A stretch of DNA of 64,000 nt from Cryphonectria parasitica EP155 (taxonomy: Eukaryota > Ascomycota > Sordariomycetes > Diaporthales > Cryphonectriaceae). Positions 1 through 10,127 of the stretch are shown here, one piece after another (the first letter of the stretch is position 1; every line of letters starts with the position of its first letter). The translations under genes and the position numbers were made by a program. The notes under the pieces were generated by a model. It was given only the letters and a program-made list of their open reading frames with translations, was not told the DNA's origin and made no database searches. The stretch is taken from NCBI RefSeq assembly GCF_011745365.1, contig NW_024468913.1:4273671-4337670 (forward strand), given 5' to 3'.

Positions 1-130
1 CCCTCCGGCGGGAGGCGAGGATGGGGTCGGGCGAGTCTGCGTCGACAGTATGCTGGCCTTTGAGGCGGGCGAGGAAGGGCGGGAGGGACTGGTCGTAGTG
101 CAGGTTTTTGCCGGTGATTTTCTGGGACAT
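1..130 (-). CDS. DUF4604/KIAA1143-like protein, N-terminal part
   Basis: The minus strand opens with ATG at 130 and stays open to the left edge (43 codons), so only the N-terminus is visible. It reads MSQKITGKNLHYDQSLPPF and then LARLKGQHTVDADSPDP. A short 'K-L-Y-x-x-x-PPFL-x-RL' opening followed by an acidic stretch is what I recall of fungal DUF4604 proteins (relatives of human KIAA1143), whose function is not known. The family call rests on this short match only; that it is a real gene start is better supported by the composition and the long non-coding gap upstream. Confidence 0.55.
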   Translation of the reverse strand, partial: MSQKITGKNLHYDQSLPPFLARLKGQHTVDADSPDPILASRRR

Positions 131-1120
131 GGTTGGGGTCTTTGGAGGCTGTTGTGCCGGGGATGTCTTTGGAGGAGGGGGGAGGGGGTGTGGGGACAAG
201 CTCGGGGCTGAGACGTTTGGTCGCGTAAAGAGGCAGGATGAGGTTGAGGGAACGTGCTGTCCCATGCAATCTCGGGCTCAGATTTGGCTAAATCCGCTGG
301 CACGACTTTCCCGCCAAAACATGTTTTCAGCTAACAAGAGATTCTACTAGCATTGGTTATATCACAACTTGATAGATTCTTAAATGCTGAAGATTGTAAT
401 TTCCTATCGTGGACATCATGTCGATCAAGTTAGTTTATTTTTACAAAGGAAATAATTAAATGATAATCAGTACATCAAGCCTGGTACAGAGAGTTCGAAC
501 CAGGACTCCGGATGGACGACTGGCGAACACTAGGCAGAGGCTCTGTCATCCGTCGAAGGAAAAAAAAAATGCAGTATCAGTTGTTATTCTACTGCCTAAA
601 GAGGAGGGAGGGAAAGGAAATAAAGCCAAAGGAGCATCTGGCGTGCTTGTAACTACGAGTCGATCCCCACACTTACACGTTCTTCATCAGACTTGCCGCC
701 AGCCCCCCATTGTTTATCGTTGATACTAGTATTCCACCCTGAAGATCGTGACTTCACATCCTATCAGTATGGGATGGTATTTCTTTACGAAGTGAAAAAA
801 TCATTTGTGTGCAGATGTCGTAAACAAGTGGGGCGTAAACAGCTGCCCAGGTTGATTTCATGTAAGAATGAACGCCACGTAGGTAAGCTGTCAGCAAGTC
901 GGTGGCAGTGTTCTGCAGAACGTTCTGTTCATGCCTTACCCCGCCCCTGTACATGACCAGATCTCCATAAGGCTGGCATGAGATTTTGTCCTATATCTTA
1001 TCATTGTCACTTAATATTCAAGGCTTTGCTCCTTCAGGCGTCTCTCAGACGACGTCTCTGAATGCTCATCATCCTCCAGAAGATGCATCAAGTAGACAGG
1101 GCAGTACTTACTATCTTACA
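131..1120. other. Intergenic region between divergent genes
   Basis: This stretch lies between the DUF4604-like gene (minus) and the NACHT gene (plus) and should hold both promoters. Short open frames here have no protein-like composition and overlap each other on both strands. I see no RNA gene; a TTCGAACC near 493 lacks pairing stems for a tRNA T-arm. Confidence 0.5.
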
Positions 1121-3988
1121 ATGGAGGCTGTCACTGCAGTCGGTCTAGCGAGCAATGTGGCTCAGTTTCTTTCACACGGCATCACTGGACTGCGGCTGTT
1201 CAAGGAAATAATCAGCAACGCAGATGGCACACCAAAGCACATCAGCGAACTCCAAGACATCACCAATCATATGACCCAGACCTTGGATGGCATCAAGGAA
1301 ACTCAGGCTCTGATCTCGAGGGATATCGAACGTGACAGAACTCTTCTGAGCATTGTTGACAGGTCCCTAGAATTGTGCAGGAAGGTCGACCAGATCCTCA
1401 AGAGTATCCATACGAAGCACCTCAATGGGAAGCTACGCTTCATGGAAGGGGCCTACAGGGCGGCGCGGGCAATGTATAAGAAGGAAGAGCTTGAGCAGCT
1501 TTCAGTTCGTCTTCTCAGTTTACGAACAGAAGTTTCATCTCATCTTATTATTTTGATTGAGTAAGTGCTTATTACATAATGTCACAGAGTCCTCGTGATC
1601 CTGTTATATGGGCTGTAGCTGAATATCGGACCAAGACAACAGCAACGTGACATACAACAAAATCTACGAAAATTCTTTGACGACACTGACATCTACCGTG
1701 AGCTTTTCGGACAACACATGGGTAGCTCAATGCAATACCTTAGAAATATAGAAAAGAGGCTCGACACCTTGGCAGTGGACAAGAACAACTTGTGGGCCGA
1801 TGGCAGGGCCGTCTTGAACTGGAAGGACGAGCGGCCCATTGTGAACGAAGGGCCGGAATCGACCGCATTACGTGCCTATGTACGCAACGTTGAGAACTTC
1901 TACAGCACTAGCGTTGTTAAAAAGGCTGAAGAGAAGCGCAAATCAATATTACAGACCCTCAACTTCGACCAGCTTCATGAACGCGAGCTCGCAATTCCCG
2001 AGGCGCACCGAAGAACGTTTCAATGGATCTTCAGCTCCAATATGGACCAAGGGCGGAGTTTTCTGGAGTGGCTGCGTACCCAGAACGGCGTCTTCTGGAT
2101 CAATGGAAAGGCTGGTTCTGGGAAATCAACCTTGATGAAGTTCATCACCGAGCATAGGATCACCAACAACTGTTTGGAGGAGTGGGCGGATCCTTTCGCC
2201 TACAAGCTTGCTATCGCGAAGCATTATTTCTGGAGTCCCGGAGTCACGATCCAAAAATCCCAGGAGGGTTTGCTCCGCTCTTTGCTTCTCCAGATCCTCA
2301 ACCAGCATCCATACCTTATCGAGTCTGTCTGCGAGGACCGCTGGTCTGCTGACTATACCGAAAGTTTCACTCCTTGGACTTGGGCTCGTCTTTCAAAGGC
2401 TATGATGGCTTTGGCCCAACCAAAAAAGCACGGTCAAGCTGCCAAACCAGGCAGGATTCTCAGAATCTGCCTCTTCATCGACGGACTGGATGAATACGAG
2501 GGTGACCACACTGATCTGATAGAATTTCTATTCCGCCTATCCAGATCACCTAACGTCAAAATCTGCACATCCAGCCGGGCTTGGATAGAGTTCGCGGATG
2601 CATTCGACAGCAGCCAATGGAAGATGTGTATGCACGAACTGACGAGCCCTGACATCCGTCAATTTGTCCAAGACAGCTTGGAGGGACATGCAAGATTCAA
2701 GAGGTTACAGATCAGATCTAGAGATGCAGCGTCCGACTTGATAAGGAGGATCATCAGCAGATCCGAAGGAGTCTTTCTCTGGGTGTACTTGGTCGTTCGC
2801 TCTCTGCTACGAGGCCTTCGAAATGAGGACAATCTCTCGACATTACGACAAAGAGTAGATGCTCTCCCTTCGGATCTTGAGAAGTTTTTCGAACGGATCC
2901 TCAGCTCAGTGGAGGACATTTATCGGGAGCGAGCAGCACGACTCTTCCTTACGCTATCCTACGCGAGGAGATCGTTTCCCGTATTCACATTTCTCTTCTT
3001 CAACTTCGACCAACAACCTGTTGAAGCCCAGGCACAGGAGCTGGCATTTCTCGGCGACTGGCCGCGTGTGGACTCGGCGCCTCTAGATACCCTGTTGACA
3101 AAGAAACGGCAGCTGATCGCTCAGTGCAAGGACATGATCCACATCGCACCAGATTCTCATGCGCCAGTGCTGTTTGGCGAGAGGGTATCATTTTTGCATA
3201 GGACCATTGTCGACTATATCCATACGGAGCAAACCTCGGCATACTTGCACCAGCTTGCCGGCGATTTTGACCCCAGAACCCTTCTTTTCGACGCATATCT
3301 CGGCCAGAGCAGAGCGCTGATGGGACAGCACCGTCTTTCTTACATCAAACCTAACCTTCGACAATGGGTTCTTGCCTGCTTGTTTTACGCGTACGAGATT
3401 GAGGTGTCTTCATCCGAGCCATGTAAACAAGTGAATGAAGGCTTGGATGAACTCGAGAAAATCGTGTCACAAACATTCGCTAGGTGGGACTTCTCGGAGG
3501 GCATGTTGACCATCTTGGGTGAAAAGTTCTCCAATCTCATCCAATTGGCAGCGAAATGCGACCTAGCAACCTATGTACAGCACAGGCTTCCAGATGCCAC
3601 AGCCGATACACTCGACGAGGTCGCTCCAGGGTGGCGTTCGCCGTATTCCATTGTACAAGACGCCGACTTCGAAATGCGCCCAAACGAAGGCTTCTCCTGG
3701 AGAATTGGCCAGAGAATGAAGACTTCCGAGATACACGCTCAACCACCTGGCATCCCGGGCTCACCAGCCTCGGAGCTTGCATATCCCCGGACGACTGTGC
3801 GAGGTAGGGAAATGCCCATGGCATCCACAGAGCATGAGGATGCGTCGACGAGCCCGCAAACCCAGCGGGACGTAGGAGAAGGAAGAGCCTGTCCCTTGCC
3901 GTGTGACTCTTTGACACCAAATGGTTCGGAGGTCCGGAAGAGGAGGCGTGGCAAGTTATTGCGAATGGTAGTAGACATTTTCCATTAA
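1121..3988 (+). CDS. NACHT-domain STAND (NLR-like) protein
   Basis: Two exons: 1121-1560 and about 1636-3988, giving roughly 930 residues. The start chosen is the ATG of MEAVTAVGLASNVAQFL, a helical opening common at the N-terminus of fungal NACHT proteins; an upstream in-frame ATG at 986 would add 45 unconvincing residues. The donor GTAAGT at 1561 is clear. The nearest good acceptor (CTGTAG, 1618) is out of phase; the AAG at 1633-1635 is the one that keeps the frame, so this joint is provisional. The NACHT core has Walker A GKAGSGKST (nt 2105-2131, about residue 304) and Walker B LFIDGLDEYEG (about residue 425), followed by a long helical region. I see no WD40, ankyrin or TPR repeats. Family members are signal-dependent ATPases in fungal non-self recognition and programmed cell death; the trigger and effector here are unknown. 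A copia element sits 36 bp past the stop. Confidence 0.82.
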
Positions 3989-4024
3989 ACTGCGTACCGT
4001 TCTCTGCAGAAAATTAAGAGAATT

Positions 4025-4257
4025 TGTCGGAATAAAGGCATTGGTCTCATGTGGGTGAAAGGGCCCTTCAGGCCCCTGACACCAGGGCCCTTTCACTAGG
4101 TTTCAGGCTAGCCGGCCCTTTGTTGTACTTTTCCTATAGAAACGGGTGCACCAGTACCTCTGGCCCCAGGATAGTTAGAAGGATTAGTGCAAGAAATCGA
4201 TGACCTGGCTTTTCACCCATCCTTCACCCCGATGAGTTCACTGCCCCACATTTGACA
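4025..4257 (+). repeat. 5' LTR of copia element
   Basis: 233 bp, TGTCGG...TTGACA, matching 8865-9097 with no difference found by eye. It contains a short self-complementary stretch (GGGCCCTT and AGGGCCCT around 4060-4095) that could fold in the RNA. Confidence 0.95.
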
Positions 4258-4272
4258 GGTTATGAGCCCGGC
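4258..4272 (+). promoter_or_regulatory. Primer-binding site, half-tRNA iMet type
   Basis: GGTTATGAGCCCGGC begins at the first base after the LTR. Its complement contains GGGCTCATAACC, the anticodon stem-loop of initiator tRNA-Met with the CAT anticodon. Drosophila copia is known to prime from this internal 'half-tRNA' site rather than from the tRNA 3' end; the match here is to that arrangement. Confidence 0.75.
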
Positions 4273-4348
4273 TTAGCTCAAGCCACACACACGTTTCCTC
4301 ACACACTATCGCAAGCCTCGCCGGCGCGGCGCCGGGTCCCCGGACAGC

Positions 4349-7300
4349 ATGGACCCAGAGCAGGCCGAGGGTGTGACCACGAGATCTGCCGCAGCGAAAG
4401 CCAAGGCCAGGGCTGAGGCCACGATAGGCCCAGCTATCAAGGATGAAGACGTCGACTGGACTGAGATCCAGCTGGACAAGACCCAGATGTTGACAGCGAC
4501 GAACTATCGCACCTGGAAGGTCACAGTAGCCAGCATGATGGATCTGGCTGGCATCCCACAAGCCGAGGATGCAGTCCTCACGCCTAAGGCTGATCAGCGC
4601 CTGGGTGTGAGGCTCAGGAAGACAATCTCAACGGATATCCTGAAGCGATTCGCCAACATCACCTCTGGCATGGAGCTTTGGCAGGCCTTGCTGGACACGT
4701 ACGGCACTACAGGCCCTGCTAGCCAGATGTCCTGGTTCTGCGAGCTGATGAACCTGAAGCTCAAAAACGACCCTATTGAGTATTGCTCAAAGTTCAGGAG
4801 CCTCGTTGCCGATATCCACGGAGCGAATGTGCCGTTTGCAGGCACCCTTGCATGCTTGATGTTTGTACAAGGCGTCTCCCAAGCCCGCCCTGAGTGGGCA
4901 GCACGCGCCAGAACGACCCTCAGGACGACCCCCTCTACCCCCCTATCAGATCTAATTAGCGACCTCACCGACGAGTTCGTGGTACAAGAGGCTGGAAAGG
5001 GCGGAAGCAAGGAGGGGAAGAAGGCGATGAACTCTACCTCAGGCTCGAAGACACGAGACAGCTGGAAGAAGGATGTAGAATGCCATAACTGTGGCAAAAA
5101 GGGCCACATCAAGAGGGAGTGCCGGAAAAAGGGCGGAGGCGCTTACAACCCAGATAACAGCGATGGTAAGGGAGAGAAGAGAAGGAAAAGCGACCAAAAC
5201 AAGGAAGGAGGAGCGTTCCAGGCATCGTCTGAACAGAGCGCCCAAACCAGCAACCAGGCTGCACCTCCTCACCCGTTCAACCACCCTATTGGAGGCCCAA
5301 CAAGCTGTGCTGTAAGCGCATCGACTCCTGAGGGCTCCTGGCAGCGCATCTGCGAGACTCTGGACCGCCATCTCGAGGCTATCGATAGACCCGCTGAAGG
5401 AGATGGTATGCCTGGCCCTGAGATGGCAATGGTAGCCCAAACATACAGCAGCAACAGCCTGACGCCTGCCCTGAGGAACCGCTGGCTGTACGATACAGGC
5501 TCTGATATCCACATCGTCAACACTGAGCTCTGGTACCTTCCAGGCCGATGGACCAAGATCGACAGGAAGGAAGCTATTATGACGGGCGGCGGACCAGTAT
5601 ACCCAACAGCTGTAGGCGTGGCTCGGCTGCCCCTGAAGACAGGCCACTCGAAGATCGATGAACGAGTCGTTGAACTGATGTACTGTGTGCTGATCGATGG
5701 CTTCCCTATCAACATCTTCAGCGGAGAACGACTGTACCTCAGCGGAGGGTACAGCTCGAGAACTGACGGCAAGGACGTCCTCTTCGATGGAAAAGGCGGG
5801 TGGATCACGATGCTCGACGTACCAAGATGGGGGTTCTTCATGAACGTAATTGGGAACCCGCCACAAGAGCGATGCCCGCACCAAAAACAGATCCAGGCTA
5901 CGATGGCCACGCTGAGCGACGAGGAAAAGAAGCATCTCAAGCTCTGGCACCGCCGCCTAGGGCATCCAAGCCCAGAACGGCTCGCGAAGACTATCGAGGC
6001 GAGCACTGGAGTGCAGATCAACCCCGAGAAGGTCGAGTATCTGCCGTGCAACGTATGCAACGAGGCAACAGCCCCACGATACCAGTCCCACGATCCTATG
6101 GCCCGAGAAGAAGAGGCTGCTGCAGGCATCCACATCGACGTCGTCACAGTGACCCCTATCTCGATCCGAGGATATCGGTATGCATATCTGATGATTGATG
6201 ATGCCACGCGATACAAGATTGTTGGGTTCGGAACCAAGAAGAATGAGGTTCTGGACAGCATCAAGGCAACCATCAGAATCCTCAGCACACAGACACAGAG
6301 GACGATGAAGTGGATCAAGCTTGATGGAGGGAAGGAATTTGTCCCAGCCGCTTTGAGGAAGTTCTGTGAAGAAGAAGGTATCCAGTACAAGGACACAGCC
6401 CCATACAATTCATACCAGAACCCCGTCGCAGAACGGGGAATCCTCTCCTTGATAAGCGTTGCGACAAAATTCGCCATTCTTACCCAGGTCCCACGGGTAT
6501 TTTGGTGCTATTTGATGGAACAGTCAGTCCTGGTCCTAAACGTGACAAGCACCAAGACCCTCGAAGGCAAAACACCGTACCAGGCCTTTTGGGACGGCAT
6601 CAACAAGGAGAGGAACAACAAGCCAGACCTTTCAGCCTTCCATGTACCAGGGTGCAAGGTGACAATTCACGTACCTGAGCAGAGAAGAGTGCGCTCAGCA
6701 AAGCTGTCAGCCAAAGGCACGCCAGGCATCTTCCTCGCGATGGCTGACGCCCAGAAACAGCCCCCAGGCTTCCACAACTTCCACGTTTACTCGTTTGTCG
6801 AACGACGAGTCCTCCGAACCCCTCATGTAACCTTTTACGAGGACTTTGGCGATGTTGCTGCATGGCAACGCGACCCTGACGAAGAAGACCTCGAGGTTCT
6901 TCGCTCCTTGCCCCCTCACGCGAGAAGACAGCTAGCGCATCGCCGCCCCAAGAAGGAGGGAGTAAAAGAGCGACGGCGGAGGATCCCAGACCTCGATGAT
7001 ATCCCTGATGAAAACGAGGATGCCGTGATAACAGTTCAAAACGATGGCGCCCTGGCCTGGTGTGAGAACGAGGTGATCGATGAGGCGTGGGAGTCGCTCG
7101 CGGAGGGAGAGTGTACTGAAAATTTCGCGTTTAGCCACCCACAAGCATTCAACACCCTCGCCTTCGATCCAACTAACCAGACGTTCGATGAATCGTTCGA
7201 TTTCGCGATGAAGTTCGAGCCAGACCCAGAAAGCATCAAAGAAGCCGTGAGCCACCCTCAGGAGGGAATAGCCTGGAGGAAGGCCGCCTATGAGGAGATC

Positions 7301-8875
7301 GAGAACCTCATCAGGACAGGCACCATCAAGTTCAGAGAACGCGAGGAAGCGCGCGCTGGCCGCCTGGTCAAGGCGAAGGTTATCCCACACCGCAAACGCG
7401 ACCTGGAAGGAAACATTGCAAAGCTCAAGGTGAGGGTCGTGGCGAAGGGATATACCCAGATCAAAGGCATCGACTACAACGAGACCTTCGCGTCGACAGC
7501 GCGCTCAAGTTCGTGGCGGATTCTTATGGCACTGGCAGCAGCAAGAGGATGGAAGATTCTTCAGATCGACTTCGTGGCAGCGTACCTGCACGGCGACCTC
7601 GAGTACCGCATTTTCCTCGAACAGTTCGACCTCCTCGCTGACTATATGTCCGAACACCCTAAAACAGCGAAACAAATGGGATATACAAGGGCTAAAGTGA
7701 TTGAGCTGATGGCGCCTCTATATGGCCTCAAGCAGGCAGGATACGACTGGCAGACCAAGGCAAAGAAGGAACTGAAGACTGAAGGCTTCAAGCCGCTGGT
7801 GAGCGATTCAGCTATCTATTTCAACAAGAATACGAAGATGATCGTGGCTTCGTTTGTTGACGACTTCCTGATCGCTCTACGGCCAGACCAGCAAGCACTG
7901 GGCGAACAGCTTATCGAGAGGCTGTCCGAGAGGCTCGAAGTCACTGATCTAGGCCTAGCTGAATGGTTTGTAGGCGTGAAGATCAACCAACAGCCCAACG
8001 GCGATGTGACCATCTGCCAGAACGCGTATATCGCCAGAATGCTTGCTGAACGAGGCCAGGGCGAATGCAAGCCAGCGATCACCCCTGTGGCCATGGGCGC
8101 TATGGCTGAGGCCGTACGCAACACCAAGGAGGCCTCGACTGAGGACCGTAGGCGCTACCAACAGATCGTCGGGTCGGTTATCTACCCGTCGTGCATCACG
8201 AGGATTGACACTGCTTTTGCAGCGAGTGTATGGGCCAGGTTTATATCAAACCCCTCGCAGGCCCACGAGAAGGCTGTGAAGAGGATTCTGCACTACTACC
8301 AAGGAACCAAGAACCGTGGCATCCGGTACAAGGCCGGCTGCTTGACCCTTGAAGGCTATTGCGACGCCTCACACAACGACGATCGAGATGCCAGCAAGTC
8401 CACGATCGCGTTCGTCTTCACCCTGGCGGGAGGACCTATCTCGTGGGCCTCCAAGCTGACGACCTCGATCCCTCAATCAACGGCCGAATCTGAATACTAC
8501 GCCGCGAACGCTGCTACACGGGAAGCAGCGTGGCTCCGAGAGTTCCTCATCGAAATAGATCAAGGCGACCTGGTGGACCAAGCGATCCCAATCTATACGG
8601 ATAACCAGGCCACCCTCAAGATCATCGAGAAGTCGGAAACTACAAATAGGACCAAGCACATCAGGGCACGCTACCACTACGTTCGTGAAGAGGTGGCACA
8701 AGGGAACGTGAAGTTCCACTATGTGCCCTCTGAGGAGAACATCGCGGATGCCCTCACCAAGCCGCTGGAGCCCGGCCAATACCAGAGGCTCCTCAAAATG
8801 GCTGGGATGGAGGACCTTGAAGAGAACAGCAGCCAGCATCACGATGATGCTGGCTGGGAGGGAGTGTCGGAATAA
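4349..8875 (+). CDS. Copia Gag-Pol polyprotein (1,508 aa)
   Basis: Single frame starting 91 bp after the LTR. Domains in order: Gag with a CCHC zinc knuckle CHNCGKKGHIKREC (about residues 245-258); aspartic protease with YDTGSD (D at about 382); integrase with the zinc-binding LWHRRLGHPS (about 532) and a catalytic core including HIDVV (about 595), LDGGKEF and the NPVAER region; reverse transcriptase with KARVVAKGY-like and DFVAAYLHGDL motifs and the active-site FVDDFL (about 1170); RNase H with CDASHNDD, STAESEYYA and YTDNQA. Every key residue looked for is present. The stop codon lies 11 bp inside the 3' LTR, so the last residues are LTR-encoded. Long antisense open frames over 5039-6477 are by-products of codon bias. 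Confidence 0.95.
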   Translation: MDPEQAEGVTTRSAAAKAKARAEATIGPAIKDEDVDWTEIQLDKTQMLTATNYRTWKVTVASMMDLAGIPQAEDAVLTPKADQRLGVRLRKTISTDILKRFANITSGMELWQALLDTYGTTGPASQMSWFCELMNLKLKNDPIEYCSKFRSLVADIHGANVPFAGTLACLMFVQGVSQARPEWAARARTTLRTTPSTPLSDLISDLTDEFVVQEAGKGGSKEGKKAMNSTSGSKTRDSWKKDVECHNCGKKGHIKRECRKKGGGAYNPDNSDGKGEKRRKSDQNKEGGAFQASSEQSAQTSNQAAPPHPFNHPIGGPTSCAVSASTPEGSWQRICETLDRHLEAIDRPAEGDGMPGPEMAMVAQTYSSNSLTPALRNRWLYDTGSDIHIVNTELWYLPGRWTKIDRKEAIMTGGGPVYPTAVGVARLPLKTGHSKIDERVVELMYCVLIDGFPINIFSGERLYLSGGYSSRTDGKDVLFDGKGGWITMLDVPRWGFFMNVIGNPPQERCPHQKQIQATMATLSDEEKKHLKLWHRRLGHPSPERLAKTIEASTGVQINPEKVEYLPCNVCNEATAPRYQSHDPMAREEEAAAGIHIDVVTVTPISIRGYRYAYLMIDDATRYKIVGFGTKKNEVLDSIKATIRILSTQTQRTMKWIKLDGGKEFVPAALRKFCEEEGIQYKDTAPYNSYQNPVAERGILSLISVATKFAILTQVPRVFWCYLMEQSVLVLNVTSTKTLEGKTPYQAFWDGINKERNNKPDLSAFHVPGCKVTIHVPEQRRVRSAKLSAKGTPGIFLAMADAQKQPPGFHNFHVYSFVERRVLRTPHVTFYEDFGDVAAWQRDPDEEDLEVLRSLPPHARRQLAHRRPKKEGVKERRRRIPDLDDIPDENEDAVITVQNDGALAWCENEVIDEAWESLAEGECTENFAFSHPQAFNTLAFDPTNQTFDESFDFAMKFEPDPESIKEAVSHPQEGIAWRKAAYEEIENLIRTGTIKFREREEARAGRLVKAKVIPHRKRDLEGNIAKLKVRVVAKGYTQIKGIDYNETFASTARSSSWRILMALAAARGWKILQIDFVAAYLHGDLEYRIFLEQFDLLADYMSEHPKTAKQMGYTRAKVIELMAPLYGLKQAGYDWQTKAKKELKTEGFKPLVSDSAIYFNKNTKMIVASFVDDFLIALRPDQQALGEQLIERLSERLEVTDLGLAEWFVGVKINQQPNGDVTICQNAYIARMLAERGQGECKPAITPVAMGAMAEAVRNTKEASTEDRRRYQQIVGSVIYPSCITRIDTAFAASVWARFISNPSQAHEKAVKRILHYYQGTKNRGIRYKAGCLTLEGYCDASHNDDRDASKSTIAFVFTLAGGPISWASKLTTSIPQSTAESEYYAANAATREAAWLREFLIEIDQGDLVDQAIPIYTDNQATLKIIEKSETTNRTKHIRARYHYVREEVAQGNVKFHYVPSEENIADALTKPLEPGQYQRLLKMAGMEDLEENSSQHHDDAGWEGVSE
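8856..8864 (+). promoter_or_regulatory. Polypurine tract of copia element
   Basis: GGGAGGGAG ends at the base before the 3' LTR, the expected place for the plus-strand primer. It also encodes part of the Pol C-terminus. Confidence 0.75.
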
Positions 8876-9097
8876 AGGCATTGGTCTCATGTGGGTGAAA
8901 GGGCCCTTCAGGCCCCTGACACCAGGGCCCTTTCACTAGGTTTCAGGCTAGCCGGCCCTTTGTTGTACTTTTCCTATAGAAACGGGTGCACCAGTACCTC
9001 TGGCCCCAGGATAGTTAGAAGGATTAGTGCAAGAAATCGATGACCTGGCTTTTCACCCATCCTTCACCCCGATGAGTTCACTGCCCCACATTTGACA
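8865..9097 (+). repeat. 3' LTR of copia element
   Basis: 233 bp, identical by eye to 4025-4257; followed by the second GAATT copy at 9098-9102. Confidence 0.95.
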
Positions 9098-9102
9098 GAA
9101 TT

Positions 9103-10127
9103 CTATCAACACTGCTCGTTTCTTCTCCTTGAGTTGCGAGAGATGACAGCAAATTTGGGCAAATTAAACTATGCTATAAGAATGTTGAAATGAATTTATC
9201 AAGTTCAAAAACGTGCTTCATCTCGATTAGACTATAGCAATTACGTCTGCTTAACAAGAATAATTCACCATGCATTCTAGAGGCGCCTCTGATCTACCAA
9301 AGTGTTCCTCACACTGGATGGGCATGTTAATATTTCGCTACCATTCGACCACAGTAAAGAGACGTATTACAAAAGTTTCTGCTGTGGTCACCACTCCACC
9401 AGACGTGCATATCTCGATATACTGCAGTAAACAGCAGGATACTCCTGAACCTAATTATTAGATGTATGCATGTAAATCTTGCCCGGAATCCTCATGCATA
9501 CACGTACGAATACCTATGGACGGTTCAATGCTGGCTCAGGGCCGAAGAAGAGCAAAGGCTTTTCTGATGTAGTGGATCAATGTAGCGGATCAATTCAGAC
9601 AGGACAGTTGAGGCAGCTGGGAGTTGGAATCATCATATCAAACATGATATCGTTTCTATCATAAGCACAGTGGCAGATGGGGGAGATCTTTTGCCGCTTT
9701 TTCGGACCAACACGGCAGGGACTCCAATATTATTATTAATCTGAGTGAGATGTTCCTTTTAAGACGACTTGAACCCCGCACAACACCACAGCAGCGTGTC
9801 CATCGGGTCTTATCGATTATCATGCAGAGCTCACGAGACCACGGGATCTAGAGGAACAGGCCATCTGTAACAGCACGCCAGAGCACCTGCTGCGAGCTTT
9901 CTGCTGCCTTCCTGCCATCCTCCTTCTTTCTTTCATAGACCAGTCAGATCTGTCAGTGCTCGTCACTTGTCTTTTGTAGCTGTTGTGTAACCTCAAATTA
10001 CTTTCAGCCTAAGAAGAGAGGCACAGAGTGTGTATGTATGTATTTTCGGATTGTTTCTATGGTGGGGCATGCTCGAGCTACTTCATGTATCTGGGCCGGA
10101 TCTATTCACTTCTTCTAAGACGCACCT
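9103..10127. other. Intergenic, former NACHT 3' flank
   Basis: Sequence that adjoined the NACHT stop before the copia insertion. Holds a 13-bp tandem duplication (GTAGYGGATCAAT, about 9569-9594) and small open frames with no protein-like features. Its right part should be the 3' end of the aldo/keto reductase transcript. Confidence 0.5.

Larger units (their letters stand above)
4025..9097 (+). mobile_element. Intact Ty1/copia LTR retrotransposon, 5,073 bp
   Basis: Both ends carry a 233-bp LTR beginning TGTCGG and ending TTGACA; by eye the two copies are identical. The element is flanked by a 5-bp target duplication GAATT (4020-4024 and 9098-9102). It contains a primer-binding site straight after the 5' LTR, one uninterrupted gag-pol frame with all catalytic motifs, and a purine tract straight before the 3' LTR. 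The integrase-before-RT order defines Ty1/copia. Identical LTRs and an open frame mean a recent and probably still competent insertion. It lies in the 3' flank of the NACHT gene, in the same orientation. No RIP-like mutation is visible, unlike the gypsy elements after 40 kb. Confidence 0.95.

Noticed and set aside
480..510. TTCGAACC as part of a tRNA gene
   Set aside because: No paired T-arm, acceptor or anticodon stems on either strand.
5039..6477. Long minus-strand open frames (303 and 402 codons) inside the copia element
   Set aside because: They lie opposite the gag-pol frame, have no domain content, and follow from its codon bias.
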